From positions 15,566,157 through 15,630,156 of the forward strand of contig NW_027480429.1 in the NCBI RefSeq assembly GCF_051401765.1: a DNA stretch of 64,000 bases. The letters are read 5' to 3'. Numbering within the stretch: position 1 is the stretch's first letter; each line of letters starts with the position of its first letter. Both the position numbers and the translations under genes were made by a program. The DNA is from Calliopsis andreniformis (taxonomy: Eukaryota > Arthropoda > Insecta > Hymenoptera > Andrenidae). The notes below the pieces were generated by a model, which did no database searches, was not told where the DNA came from, and saw nothing but the letters and a program-made list of their open reading frames with translations. This document shows positions 12,163 to 26,491 of this stretch, piece by piece.

Positions 12163-14951
12163 AGGTAATGGTCATTTGTGCGTTCCGGGCAACCTAGACT
12201 TTACCCTAGGGCGTTGTTCCACCAAATCGAATAGTTAGCGCCTAAGAAGTGAACGCCAGAAGCATAAAATACAATATAAATACAACAGTTTTACCATCAT
12301 ATAAAACGAATAATTGCAACCAGGATGAAAGTTATGGTCATTTCTACTTTCCGGGCAACCGAGGCTTCACCCTAGGGCGCTGCTCCAACAGATTGATTAG
12401 TTAGGGCCTTAGAAGTCAATGCCCGAAGCATAAAATGCAATAAAAGTACAACAGTTCTTCCATCATATAACAGGAATAATTGCAACCAGTGTGAAAGTAA
12501 TGGTCATTTCCATGTTCCCGGCAACCTAGGCTTCACTCTAGGGCGTTGCTCCACCTGATCGAATAGTTAGGGCCTTAGAAGTCAACTCCAGAAGCCTAAA
12601 ATACAATAAAGATGCAACAGTTTTTCCATAGTATAAAACGAATAATTGCAAACAGTCTGAAAGTAATGGTCATTTCTACGTTCCGGGCAACCTAGGCTTC
12701 ACTCTAGGGCGTTGCTCCACCAGATCGAATAGCTAGGGCCTTAGAAGTCAACGCCCGGAGCATAAAATTCAAAATAAATAGTACAGTTTTTGCTTCGTAT
12801 AAAACGAATAATTGCAACCAGTATGAAACTTATGGTCATTTCTACTTTCCGAACAACCTAGGCTTCACCCTAGGGCGTTGCTCCAACGGATTGAATAGTT
12901 AGGGCCTTAGAAGCCAACGCCCGGACCATAAAATGCAAAAAAAATACAACAGTGTTTCCATCATATAACAGCAATAATTGCAACCAGTTTGAAAGTGATG
13001 GCCAATTCTACGTTCCGGGCAACCTAGGTTTCACTCCAGGGCGTTGCTCCACCAGACCGAATAGTTACGGCCTTAGAAGTCAACGCCAGAGGCATAAAAT
13101 ACAATATAAATACAACAGCTTTTCCATCGTATAAAACCAATAATTCCAACCAGTATGAAACTTATGGTCATTTCTACTTTCCGAGCACGCTAGGCTTCAC
13201 CCTAGGGCATTGCTCCAGCGGATAGAATAGTTAGCGCCTTAGAAGTCAACGCCCGAACCTTAAAATGCAAAAAATATACAACAGTGTTTCCATCGTATAA
13301 CAGGATTAATTGCAACCAGTTTGAAAGTGATGGTCATTTCTCCTTTCCGGGCAACCTAGGCTTCACTCTAGGGCGTTGCTTCAATCGACCGAATTGCTAG
13401 GGCCTTAGAAGTCAACGCCAGACGCATAAAATACAATATATATTCAACAGTGTTTCCATCGTATAAAACGAATAATTGCAACCAGTATGAAACTGATGGT
13501 CATTTCTACTTTCCGAGCAACCTAGGCTTCACCCTAGGGCGTTGCTCCAACAGATTGAATAGTTAGGACCTTTGAAGTGAACGCCCGAACCATAAAATCC
13601 AAAAAAAATACAACAGTGTTTCCATCATATAACAGGAATAATTGCAACCAGTTTGAAAGTGATGGCCAATTCTACGTTCCGGGCAACCTAGGCGTCTCTC
13701 TAGGGCGTTGCTCCACCAGATCGAATAGATAGTGCCTTAGAAGTCAACGCCAGAGGCATAAAATACAATATAAATACAACAGCTTTTCCATCGTATAAAA
13801 CGAATAATTGCAACCAGTGTGAAAGTTATGGTCACTTCAACGTTCCGGTCAACCTTGGCTTCACTCTAGGGCGTTGCTCCACTAGATCGAACAGCTAGGG
13901 CCTTAGCAGTCAACGTCAGAAGCATAAAATACAATAAAACTACAACAGTTATTCCATCGTATAACAGGGGTAACTGCAACCAGTGTGAAAGTAATGGTCA
14001 TTTCTACGTTCCGAGCATCCTAGGCTTCACTCCAGGGCGTTGTTCAACCAGCTCGAGTAGTTAGGGCCGAAGGAATCAAGGCCAGAAGCATAATATAGAA
14101 TATAAATATAACAGTTTTTCCATCGTATAGAACGAATAATAGCAACCAGTGTGAAAGTTATGGTCATTTCTACGTTCCGGGCAACGTAGGCTTTACTCTA
14201 CGGCGTCGTTACACCAGATCGAATAGTTAGGGCCTAAGAAGTCAACGACAGGCGCATAAAATATAATATAAATATAACAGTTTTTGGATCGTATAAAACG
14301 AATAATAGCAACCAGTGTGAAAGTTATGGTCATTTCTACGTCCCGGGCAACCTTGGCCTCACTCTAGGGCGTTGCTCCACCAGATTGAATAGTTAGGGCC
14401 TTAGAAGTCAACGCCAGGAGCATAAAATACAATAAAAATACAACAGTTTTTCCATCGTATAACAGGAATAATTGCAACCAGTGTGAAAGATGTGGTCATT
14501 TCTACGTTCCGGGCAACCTAGGCTTCACTCTAGGGCGTTGCTCCACCAGATTGAATAGTTAGGGCCTTAGAAGTCAACGCCAGGAGCATAAAATACAATA
14601 AAAATACAACAGTTTTTCCATCGTATAACAGGAATGATTGCAACCAGTGTGGAAGTTATGGTCATTTCTACGTTCCGGGCAACCTAGCCTTCATCCTGTG
14701 GCGTTGCTCCACCATCTCGTATGGTTAGGGCCTTAGAAGTCAACTCCCGAAGCATAAAATACAATAAAAATACCATAGTTTTTACATCCTATAACAGGAA
14801 TAATTGCATTCAGTGTGAAAGTTATGGTCATTTCTACGTTCCGTGCAACCTAGGCGTCACTCTAGGGCGTTGCTCCACAACATCGAATAGCTACGGCCTT
14901 AGAAGTCAACGCCAGAAGCATAAAACAAAATATAAATGCAACAGCATTTCC
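12163..14951. repeat. Diverged satellite monomers without a dominant higher-order period
   Basis: These are all satellite monomers. The first part resembles 6187-6590 (both have ATTTGTGCGTTCC) and the middle resembles the 5-monomer group at 6.6-7.8 kb. Around 14341-14620 a pair of monomers with CCAGGAGCATAAAATAC and AAGATGTGGTC is the source type of motifs seen again at 15681, 20159 and 26296. The many private changes suggest older or less homogenised sequence. No gene is seen. Confidence 0.7.
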
Positions 14952-15876
14952 ATCGTATAAAATGAATAATTGCAAACAGTGTGAAAGTAATGGTCATTTC
15001 TACCTTCTGGGAAACCTGGCCTTCACCCTAGGGCGTGCTTCCACCAGGTCGAATAGTTACGGCCTTAGAACTCAACGCCAGAAGCATAAAATACAATATA
15101 AATATAACAACTCTTCCATCGTATAGAACGAATAATAGCAACCAGTGTGAAAGTTATGGTCATTTCTACGTTCCGGGCAACCTAGGCTTCACTCTGTAGG
15201 GCGTTGCTCCACCAGATCGAATAGTTAGGGACTAAGAAGTGAACGCCCGTAGCATGAAATGCACTAAATATACAAGAGTTTTTCCATCGTAAAACAGGAA
15301 TAATTGCAACCAGTGTGAAAGTGATGGTCATTTCTACGTTCCGGGCGGCCTAGTCTTCAGTCTGGGGCGTTGTTCCACCAGATCGAATAGCTAGGGCCTA
15401 AGAAGTCAACGCCAGAAGGATAAATTACAATATAAGTACAACAGTTTTTCCTTCGTATAAAATGAATAATTGCAAACTTTGTGAAAGTACTGGTCATTTC
15501 TACGTTCCGGGCAACCTAGGCTTCACTCTAGGGCGGTGCTCCACCAGATCCAATAGCTAGGGCCTAAGAAGTCAACGACAGAAGCATAAAATACAATATA
15601 AATACAACAGCTTTTCCATCGAATATAATGTATATTTGCAGTGTGAACGTAATTGTCATTTCTACGTCCCGGGCAACCTAGGCCTCACTCTAGGGCGTTG
15701 CTCCACCAGATTGAATAGTTAGGGCCTTAGAAGTCAACGCCAGGAGCATAAAATACAATAAAAATACAACAGTTTTTCCATCGTATAACAGGAATAATTG
15801 CAACCAGTGTGAAAGATGTGGTCATTTCTACGTTCCGGGCAACCTAGGCTTCACTCTAGGGCGTTGCTCCACCAGA
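14952..15876. repeat. 920-bp block duplicated 10.6 kb away (25567-26491)
   Basis: The block recurs at a constant offset of 10615 bp (64 monomers). Both copies carry the same rare changes: TACCTTCTGGGAAACCTGG, a GT insertion giving CACTCTGTAGGGCG, GGCGGCCTAGTCTTCAGTC, and a five-base loss giving TATATTTGCAGTGTGAA. Sharing several independent indels makes common descent near certain. Its end overlaps the start of the 27-monomer duplication. Confidence 0.85.
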
Positions 15877-18800
15877 TTCAACAGTTAGGGCCATAGAAGT
15901 CAACGCCCGAAGCATAAAATACAAAATAAATAGTACAGTTTTTGCATCGTATAAAACGAATAATTGCTACCAGTGTGGAAGTTATGGTCATTTCCACGTT
16001 CCGGGCAGCCTAGGCTTCACTCTAGGGCGTTGTTCCACCAGATCGATCAGTTAGGACCTAAGAAGTCAACCCCAGAAGCATAAAATACGATATAAATAAA
16101 GCAGCTTTTCCATCGTATAAAACGAATAATTGCAACCAGTGAGAAAGTTATGGTCATTTCTACGTTCCGGGCAACCTAGGCGTCACTCTAGGGCGTTGCT
16201 GCACCAGATCGAATAGTTAGGGCCTCAGAAGTCAATACCAGAAGCATAAAATACAATAATGATGCAACAGTTTTTCCATCGTTTAACAGGAATAACTGCA
16301 ACCAGTGTGAATGTACTGGTCATTTCTACGTTCCGGATAACCTAGGTTTCTCTCTATGGCGTTGCACTACCAGATCGAATAGCTAGGGACTTAGAAATCA
16401 ACGCCAGAAGCATAAAATACAATATAAATACAACAGTCTTTCCATCATATAAAACGAGTAATTGCAACCAGGATGAAAGTTATGGTCATTTCCACTTTCC
16501 GGCAACCTAGGCTGCACCCTAGGGCGTTGCTCCAACAGACTGAATGGCTAGGGCCTTAGAAGTCAATGCCCGGAGCATAAAATGCAAAATAAGTAGAACA
16601 GTTTTTCCATCGTATAAAACGAATAATTGCTACCAGTGTGAAAGTTATGGTCATTTCTACTTTCCGGGAAACCTAGGCTTCACCCTAGGGCGTTAATCCA
16701 CCAGATGGAATGGTTAGGACCTAAGAAGTCAACCCCACAAGCATAAAACACGATATAAATAAAGCAGCTTTTCCATCGTATAAAACGAATAATTGCAAAC
16801 AGTTTGAAAGTGATGGCCATTTCTACGTTCCGAGCAACCTAGGCGTCACTCTAGGATGTTGCCCCGCCAGATCGAATAGCTAGGGACTTAGAATTCAACG
16901 CCATAAGAATAAAACACAATATAAGTAAAACAGTTTTTCCATCGTATAAAATGAATAATTGCAACCAGTGTGAAAGTTGTGGTCATTTCCACATTCCGAG
17001 CAACCTAGGTTTCACTCCAGGGCGTTGCTCCAACAGATCGAATAGTTATGTCCTAAGAAGTCAACGCCAGAAGCATAAAATACGATATAAATACAACAGC
17101 TTTACCATCGTATAAAACGAATAATTGCAACCAGTGTGAAAGTAATGGTCATTTCTACGTTCCGAGCAACCTAGGCGTCACTCTAGGGCGTTGCTCCTCC
17201 AGATCGAATAGCTAGGGACTTATAATTCATCGCTAAAAGCATAAAATACAATTAAAATACAACAGTTTTTCCATCGTATAACAGGAATAATTGCAACCAG
17301 TGTGTAAGTAATGGTCATTTCTACGTTCCGAGCAACCTAGGCGTCACTCTAGGGCGTTGCTCCACCAGACCGAATAGCTATTGACTTAGAATTCAACGTC
17401 ATAAGAATAAAACACAATATAAGTACAACAGTTTTTCCATCGTATAAAATGAATAATTGCAACCAGAGTGAAAGTTATGGTCATTTCTACATTCCGAACA
17501 ACCTAGGTTTCACTCCAGGGCGTTGCTCCACCAGATCGAATAGCTACGGCCTAAGAAGTCACCGCCAGAAGCAAAAAATACGATAAAGATGCAACAGTTT
17601 TTCCATCGTATAGAACGAATAATTGAAACCAGTGTGAAAATTATGGTCATTTCTACATTCCGAGCAACCTAGGCTTCACTCTAGGGCGTTGCTCCACCAG
17701 ATCGAATAGTTAGGTCCTTAGAAGTCAGCGCCAGAAGTATAAAATACAATAAAAATACAACAGTCTTTCCATCCTATAACAGGAATAATTGCAAGCCGTG
17801 TGAAAGTGATGGTCATTTCTACGTTCCAGGCAACCTACGCTTCACTCTAGGGCGTTGTTTCACAAGATCGAATAGTTAGGGCCTAAGAAGGCAACGGCCG
17901 AAGCATAAAGTAATATATAAATAGAACAGTTTTTCCATCGTATAAAACGAATAATTGCTACCAGTGTGAAAGTTATGGTCATTTCTACGTTCAGGGCAAC
18001 CTACCCTTCACCCTAGGGCGTTGGTCGACCAGATGGAATAGTTAGGGCCTAAGAAGTCAACGCCAGAAGCATAAAATACAATATAAATATAACAGCTTTT
18101 CTATCGTATAAAACGGATGATAGCAACCAGTGTAAATGTCATGGTCATTTCTACGTTCCGGGCAACCTAGGCTTCACCCTAGGGCGTTGTTCCACCAGAT
18201 GGAATAGTTAGGGCCTAAGAAGTCAACGCCAGAAGCATAAAATACGATATAAATACAACAGCTTTTCCATCGTATAAGACGAATAATTGCAACCAGTGTG
18301 AATGTACTGGTCATTCCTACGTTTGGGCAACCTAGGCTTCACTCTAGGGCGTTGCTCCACCAGATCGAGTAGTTAGGGCCTTAGAAGTCAACGCCAGAAG
18401 CATAAAACACAATAAAGATGCAAAAGCTTTTCCATCGTATAACAGGAATAACTGTAAACAGTGTGAAAGTACTGGTCATTTCTACGTTCCGGGTAACATA
18501 GGTTTCACTCTAGGGCGTTGCTCCAGCAGGTCGAATCTCTAGGGACTTAGAATTCAACGGCATAAGAATAAAATACAATATAAGTACAATAGTTTTTCCA
18601 TCGTATAAAATGAATAATTGCAACCAGTGTGAAACTTATGGTCATGTCTACATTCCGAGCACCCTAGGCTTCACTCTAGGGCGATGCTCCACCTGATCGA
18701 GTAGTCAGGGCATTAGAGGTCAACGCCAGAAACATAAAATACAATAAAGATGCAACAGTTTTTCCATTGTATAAAACGAATAATTGTAAACAGTGTGAAA

Positions 18801-20160
18801 GTAATGATCATTTCTACGTTCCAGGCAACCTAGGCTTCACTCTAGGGCGTTGTTCCACCAGATCGAATAGTTAGGGCCTAAGAAGTCAACGCCAGAAGAA
18901 TAAAATACGATATAAATACAACAGCTTTTCCATCGTATAAGAAGAATAATTGCAAGCAGTGTGAATGTAATGGTCATTTCTACGTTCCGGGCAACCTAGG
19001 CTTCACTCTAGGGCGATGCTCCACCAGATCGAGTAGTTAGGTCCTTAGAAGTCAACGCCAGAAGCATAAAATACAATAAAGATGCCACAGCTTTTCCATC
19101 GTATATAACGAACAATTGCAACCAGTGTGAAAGTTATGGTCATTTCTACTTTCCGGGCAACCTAGGCTTCACCCTAGGACGTTGTTCCACCAGATCGAAT
19201 AGTTAGGGCCTTAGAAGTCAACGCCCGAAGCATAAAATACAGAATACATAAAACACATTTTCCATCGTATAAAACGAATAATTGCTACCAGTGTGGAAGT
19301 TATGATCATTCCTACGTTCCGGGTAACCTAGGCTTTCCTCTAGGGCGGTGCTCCCCAGATCAAATAGTTAGGGCCTAAGAAGTCAGCGCCAGAAGCATAA
19401 AATACAACATAAATACAACAGATTTTCCATCGTATATAATGTATATTCGCAAACAGTGTGAAAGTAATGGTCATTTCCATGTTCCGGGCAACCTAGTCTT
19501 CACTCTAGGGCGTTGTTCCACCAGATCGAATAGTTAGGGCCTAAGAAGTCAACGCCAGAAGAATAAAATGCAATATAAGTACAAAAGTTTTTCCATCGTA
19601 TAAAATGAATAATTGCAATCATTGTGAAAGTAATGGTCATTTCTACGTTCCGGGCAACCTAGGCGTCACTTTAGGGCGTTGCTCCACCACACCTAATAGC
19701 TACGGCCTTAGAAGTCAACCCCAGATGAATAAAATACAATAAAGATGCCACAGCTTTTCCATCGTATAAAACGAATAATTGCAACCTGTGTGAAAGTTAT
19801 GGTCAGTTCTACTTTCCGGGCAACCTAGGCTTCACCCTAGGGCGTTGTTCCACCAGATCGAACAGTTAGGGCCTAAGAAGTCAACGCCAGAAGCATAAAA
19901 TACGATATAAACATAACAGCTTTTCTATCGTATAAAACGAATGATAGCAACCAGTGTAAATGTCATGGTCATTTCTGCGTTCCGGGCAACCTAGGCTTCA
20001 CCCTAGGGCGTTGTTCCACCAGATGGAATAGTTAGGGCCTAAGAAGTCAACGCCAGAAGCATAAAATACGATATAAATACAACAGCTTTTCCACCGTATG
20101 AGACGAATAATTGCAACCAGTGTGAATGTACTGGTCATTTCTACGTTTGGGCAACCTAGG
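15683..20160. repeat. 27-monomer block, first copy (4478 bp)
   Basis: The block begins at CCTCACTCTAGGGCG and is matched by the directly following block from 20161, at an initial offset of 4478 bp. Shared private changes include CTAGGATGTTGCCCCGCC, TTCATCGCTAAAAGC, GAAGGCAACGGCCGAAGC and CTACCCTTCACCC, and a deletion giving CTACGTTTGGGCAACC (18327 and 22798). It is the longest single duplicated unit in the window. Confidence 0.87.
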
Positions 20161-23100
20161 CCTCACTCTAGGGCGTTGCTCCACCAGATTGAATAGTTAG
20201 GGCCTTAGAAGTCAACGCCAGGAGCATAAAATACAATAAAAATACAACAGTTTTTCCATCGTATAACAGGAATAATTGCAACCAGTGTGAAAGATGTGGT
20301 CATTTCTACGTTCCGGGCAACCTAGGCTTCACTCTAGGGCGTTGCTCCACCAGATTCAACAGTTAGGGCCATAGAAGTCAACGCCCGAAGCATAAAATAC
20401 AAAATAAATAGTACAGTTTTTGCATCGTATAAAACGAATAATTGCTACCAGTGTGGAAGTTATGGTCATTTCCACGTTCCGGGCAGCCTAGGCTTCACTC
20501 TAGGGCGTTGTTCCACCAGATCGATCAGTTAGGACCTAAGAAGTCAACCCCAGAAGCATAAAATACGATATAAATAAAGCAGCTTTTCCATCGTATAAAA
20601 CGAATAATTGCAACCAGTGAGAAAGTTATGGTCATTTCTACGTTCCGGGCAACCTAGGCGTCACTCTAGGGCGTTGCTGCACCAGATCGAATAGTTAGGG
20701 CCTCAGAAGTCAATACCAGAAGCATAAAATACAATAATGATGCAACAGTTTTTCCATCGTTTAACAGGAATAACTGCAACCAGTGTGAATGTACTGGTCA
20801 TTTCTACGTTCCGTATAACCTAGGTTTCTCTCTATGGCGTTGCACTACCAGATCGAATAGCTAGGGACTTAGAAATCAACGCCAGAAGCATAAAATACAA
20901 TATAAATACAACAGTCTTTCCATCATATAAAACGAGTAATTGCAACCAGGATGAAAGTTATGGTCATTTCCACTTTCCGGCAACCTAGGCTGCACCCTAT
21001 GGCGTTGCTCCAACAGACTGAATGGCTAGGGCCTTAGAAGTCAATGCCCGGAGCATAAAATGCAAAATAAGTAGAACAGTTTTTCCATCGTATAAAACGA
21101 ATAATTGCTACCAGTGTGAAAGTTATGGTCATTTCTACTTTCCGGGAAACCTAGGCTTCACCCTAGGGCGTTAATCCACCAGATGGAATGGTTAGGACCT
21201 AAGAAGTCAACCCCACAAGCATAAAACACGATATAAATAAAGCAGCTTTTCCATCGTATAAAACGAATAATTGCAAACAGTTTGAAAGTGATGGCCATTT
21301 CTACGTTCCGAGCAACCTAGGCGTCACTCTAGGATGTTGCCCCGCCAGATCGAATAGCTAGGGACTTAGAATTCAACGCCATAAGAATAAAACACAATAT
21401 AAGTAAAACAGTTTTTCCATCGTATAAAATGAATAATTGCAACCAGTGTGAAAGTTGTGGTCATTTCCACATTCCGAGCAACCTAGGTTTCACTCCAGGG
21501 CGTTGCTCCAACAGATCGAATAGTTATGTCCTAAGAAGTCAACGCCAGAAGCATAAAATACGATATAAATACAACAGCTTTACCATCGTATAAAACGAAT
21601 AATTGCAACCAGTGTGAAAGTAATGGTCATTTCTACGTTCCGAGCAACCTAGGCGTCACTCTAGGGCGTTGCTCCTCCAGATCGAATAGCTAGGGACTTA
21701 TAATTCATCGCTAAAAGCATAAAATACAATTAAAATACAACAGTTTTTCCATCGTATAACAGGAATAATTGCAACCAGTGTGTAAGTAATGGTCATTTCT
21801 ACGTTCCGAGCAACCTAGGCGTCACTCTAGGGCGTTGCTCCACCAGACCGAATAGCTATTGACTTAGAATTCAACGTCATAAGAATAAAACACAATATAA
21901 GTACAACAGTTTTTCCATCGTATAAAATGAATAATTGCAACCAGAGTGAAAGTTATGGTCATTTCTACATTCCGAACAACCTAGGTTTCACTCCAGGGCG
22001 TTGCTCCACCAGATCGAATAGCTACGGCCTAAGAAGTCACCGCCAGAAGCAAAAAATACGATAAAGATGCAACAGTTTTTCCATCGTATAGAACGAATAA
22101 TTGAAACCAGTGTGAAAATTATGGTCATTTCTACATTCCGAGCAACCTAGGCTTCACTCTAGGGCGTTGCTCCACCAGATCGAATAGTTAGGTCCTTAGA
22201 AGTCAGCGCCAGAAGTATAAAATACAATAAAAATACAACAGTCTTTCCATCCTATAACAGGAATAATTGCAAGCCGTGTGAAAGTGATGGTCATTTCTAC
22301 GTTCCAGGCAACCTACGCTTCACTCTAGGGCGTTGTTTCACAAGATCGAATAGTTAGGGCCTAAGAAGGCAACGGCCGAAGCATAAAGTAATATATAAAT
22401 AGAACAGTTTTTCCATCGTATAAAACGAATAATTGCTACCAGTGTGAAAGTTATGGTCATTTCTACGTTCAGGGCAACCTACCCTTCACCCTAGGGCGTT
22501 GGTCGACCAGATGGAATAGTTAGGGCCTAAGAAGTCAACGCCAGAAGCATAAAATACAATATAAATATAACAGCTTTTCTATCGTATAAAACGGATGATA
22601 GCAACCAGTGTAAATGTCATGGTCATTTCTACGTTCCGGGCAACCTAGGCTTCACCCTAGGGCGTTGTTCCACCAGATGGAATAGTTAGGGCCTAAGAAG
22701 TCAACGCCAGAAGCATAAAATACGATATAAATACAACAGCTTTTCCATCGTATAAGACGAATAATTGCAACCAGTGTGAATGTACTGGTCATTCCTACGT
22801 TTGGGCAACCTAGGCTTCACTCTAGGGCGTCGCTCCACCAGATCGAGTAGTTAGGGCCTTAGAAGTCAACGCCAGAAGCATAAAACACAATAAAGATGCA
22901 AAAGCTTTTCCATCGTATAACAGGAATAACTGTAAACAGTGTGAAAGTACTGGTCATTTCTACGTTCCGGGCAACCTAGGCTTCACTCTAGGGCGATGCT
23001 CCACCAGATCGAGTAGTTAGGTCCTTAGAAGTCAACGCCAGAAGAATAAAATGCAATATAAGTACAAAAGTTTTTCCATCGTATAAAATGAATAATTGCA

Positions 23101-23643
23101 ATCATTGTGAAAGTAATGGTCATTTCTACGTTCCGGGCAACCTAGGCGTCACTTTAGGGCGTTGCTCCACCACACCTAATAGCTACGGCCTTAGAAGTCA
23201 ACCCCAGATGAATAAAATACAATAAAGATGCCACAGCTTTTCCATCGTATAAAACGAATAATTGCAACCTGTGTGAAAGTTATGGTCAGTTCTACTTTCC
23301 GGGCAACCTAGGCTTCACCCTAGGGCGTTGTTCCACCAGATCGAACAGTTAGGGCCTAAGAAGTCAACGCCAGAAGCATAAAATACGATATAAACATAAC
23401 AGCTTTTCTATCGTATAAAACGAATGATAGCAACCAGTGTAAATGTCATGGTCATTTCTGCGTTCCGGGCAACCTAGGCTTCACCCTAGGGCGTTGTTCC
23501 ACCAGATGGAATAGTTAGGGCCTAAGAAGTCAACGCCAGAAGCATAAAATACGATATAAATACAACAGCTTTTCCACCGTATGAGACGAATAATTGCAAC
23601 CAGTGTGAATGTACTGGTCATTTCTACGTTTGGGCAACCTAGG
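20161..23643. repeat. 27-monomer block, second copy, missing two 3-monomer pieces
   Basis: This copy follows the first directly. It is collinear at offset 4478 to about 22968, then at 3980, then at 3483. The two jumps correspond to loss of about 498 and 497 bp, the equivalents of about 18493-18991 and 19062-19560. Each loss is exactly three monomers and falls inside sequence shared by the monomers on both sides, as in misaligned recombination. Few point differences separate the copies, so the duplication looks recent. Confidence 0.85.
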
Positions 23644-25566
23644 CTTCACTCTAGGGCGTTGCTCCACCAGATCGAGTAGTTAGGGCCTTAGAAGTCAACG
23701 CCAGAAGCATAAGATACAATAAAGATGCAAAAGCTTCTCCATTGTATAACAGGAATAACTGTAAACAGTGTGAAAGTAATGGTCATTTCTACGTTCCAGG
23801 CAACCTAGGCTTCACTCTAGGTCGTTGTTCCACCAGACCGAATAGTTAGGACCTAAGATGCCAACGCCAGAAGCATAAAATACAATATAAATATAACAGT
23901 TTTTCCATCGTATAAAACGAATAATAGCAACCAGTGTGAAAGTTATGGTCATTTCTACGTTCCGGGCAGCCCACGCTTCACTCTAGGGCGTTGCTCCACC
24001 AGATGGAACAGTTAGGGCCTTAGAAGTCAACGCCAGAAGCATAAAATACAATAAAGATGCAACAGTTTTTCCATCGTATAAAACGAATAATTGCAACCAG
24101 TATGAAACTTATGGTCATTTCTACGTTCCGGGCAACCTAGGCTTCACTGTATGGCGTTCTTCCACCACATCGAATAGCTATGGCCTCAGAAGTCAACGCC
24201 TGAAGTATAAAATACAATAAAAATACAACAGTCTTTCCACCCTATAACAGGAATGATTGCAACCCGTGTGAAAGTGATGGTCATTTCCACGTTCCAGGCA
24301 ACCTACGCTTCACTCTAGGGCGTTGTTCCACAAAATCGAATAGTTAGGGCCTAAGAAGGCAACGCCCGAAGCATAAAATGATATATAAATAGAACAGTTT
24401 TTCCATCGTATAAAACGAATAATTGCTACCAGTGTGAAAGTCATGGTCATTTCTACGATCAGGGCAACCTACCCTTCACCCTAGGGCGTTGCTCCACCAG
24501 ATGGAATAGTTAGGGCCTAAGAAGTCAACGCCAGAAGCATAAAATACAATAATGATGCAAAAGCTTTTCCATCGTATAACAGGAATAACTGTAAACAGTG
24601 AGAAAGTAATGGTCATTTCTACGTTCCAGGCAACCTAGGCTTCACTCTAGGTCGTTGTTCCACCAGATCGAAAAGTTAGGGCCTAAGATGCCAACGCGAG
24701 AAGCATAAAATACATTATAAATATAACAGTTTTTCCATCGTATAAAACGAATAATTGCTACCAGTGTGAAAGTCATGGTCATTTCTACGATCAGGGCAAC
24801 CTACCCTTCACCCTAGGGCGTTGCTCCACCAGATGGAACAGTTAGGGCCTTAGAAGTCAACGCCAGAAGCATAAAATACAATAAAGATGCAACAGTTTTT
24901 CAATCGTATAACGGGAATAATTGCAACCAGTGTGAAGGTAATGGTATGTTCTACGTTCCGGGCAACCTATGCTTCACTCTAGGGCGGTGCTCTACCAGAT
25001 TAAATAGTTAGGGTCTAAGAAGTCAACGCCAGATGCATAAAACACAATGTAAATACAACAGCTTTTCCATCGTATATAATGTATATTTGCAAACAGTGTG
25101 AAAGTAATGGTCATTTCCATGTTCCGGGCAACCTAGGCGTCACCCTAGGGCGTTGTTCCACCAGATCGAATAGTTAGGGCCTAAGAAGTCAACGCCAGAA
25201 GAATAAAATACAATATAAGTACAACAGTTTTTCCATCGTATAAAGTGAATAATTGCAAACATTGTGAAAGTAATGGTCATTTCTACGTTCCGGGCAACCT
25301 AGGCGTCACTCTAGGGCGTTGCTCCACCACACCTAATAACTACGGCCTTAGAAGTCAACCCCAGATGAATAAAATACAATAAAGATGCCACAGCTTTTCC
25401 ATCGTATAAAACGAAAAATTGCAACCAGTGTGAAAGTTATGGTCATTTCTACTTTCCGGGCAACCTAGGCTTCACCCTAGGGCGTTGATCCACCAGATTG
25501 AACAGTTAGGGCCTAAGAAGTCAACGCCAGAAGCATAAAATACAATATAAATACAACAGCTTTTCT
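23644..25566. repeat. Mixed satellite block, source of the copy at 33513-35080
   Basis: These are only satellite monomers. From about 24550 to 25578 the sequence recurs at 33513-34541 (offset 8963 bp, 54 monomers), with shared markers CTAGGTCGTTGTTCC, GGTATGTTCTACG, CGGTGCTCTACCAGATTAAA and CGTATAAAGTGAAT. The part at about 24090-24300 has the ACTGTATGGCGTTCTTCC monomer followed by an AACCCGTGTGAAAGTGATGG monomer, the same pair as at 27575-27790. Confidence 0.75.
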
Positions 25567-26491
25567 ATCGTATAAAATGAATAATTGCAAACAGTGTGAA
25601 AGTAATGGTCATTTCTACCTTCTGGGAAACCTGGCCTTCACCCTAGGGCGTGCTTCCACCAGGTCGAATAGTTACGGCCTTAGAACTCAACGCCAGAAGC
25701 ATAAAATACAATATAAATATAACAACTCTTCCATCGTATAGAACGAATAATAGCAACCAGTGTGAAAGTTATGGTCATTTCTACGTTCCGGGCAACCTAG
25801 GCTTCACTCTGTAGGGCGTTGCTCCACCAGATCGAATAGTTAGGGACTAAGAAGTGAACGCCCGTAGCATGAAATGCACTAAATATACAAGAGTTTTTCC
25901 ATCGTAAAACAGGAATAATTGCAACCAGTGTGAAAGTGATGGTCATTTCTACGTTCCGGGCGGCCTAGTCTTCAGTCTGGGGCGTTGTTCCACCAGATCG
26001 AATAGCTAGGGCCTAAGAAGTCAACGCCAGAAGGATAAATTACAATATAAGTACAACAGTTTTTCCTTCGTATAAAATGAATAATTGCAAACTTTGTGAA
26101 AGTACTGGTCATTTCTACGTTCCGGGCAACCTAGGCTTCACTCTAGGGCGGTGCTCCACCAGATCCAATAGTTAGGGCCTAAGAAGTCAACGACAGAAGC
26201 ATAAAATACAATATAAATACAAAAGCTTTTCCATCGAATATAATGTATATTTGCAGTGTGAATGTAATTGTCATTTCTACGTCCCGGGCAACCTAGGCCT
26301 CACTCTAGGGCGTTGCTCCACCAGATTGAATAGTTAGGGCCTTAGAAGTCAACGCCAGGAGCATAAAATACAATAAAAATACAACAGTTTTTCCATCGTA
26401 TAACAGGAATAATTGCAACCAGTGTGAAAGATGTGGTCATTTCTACGTTCCGGGCAACCTAGGCTTCACTCTAGGGCGTTGCTCCACCAGA
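25567..26491. repeat. Second copy of the 920-bp block from 14952-15876
   Basis: It matches 14952-15876 through all diagnostic indels, with only scattered substitutions (for example AACGTAATTG against AATGTAATTG). The joint on its left falls in the common string TATCGTATAAAA, where 33513-35080 switches to a different partner, so this is a recombination point. Confidence 0.85.
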
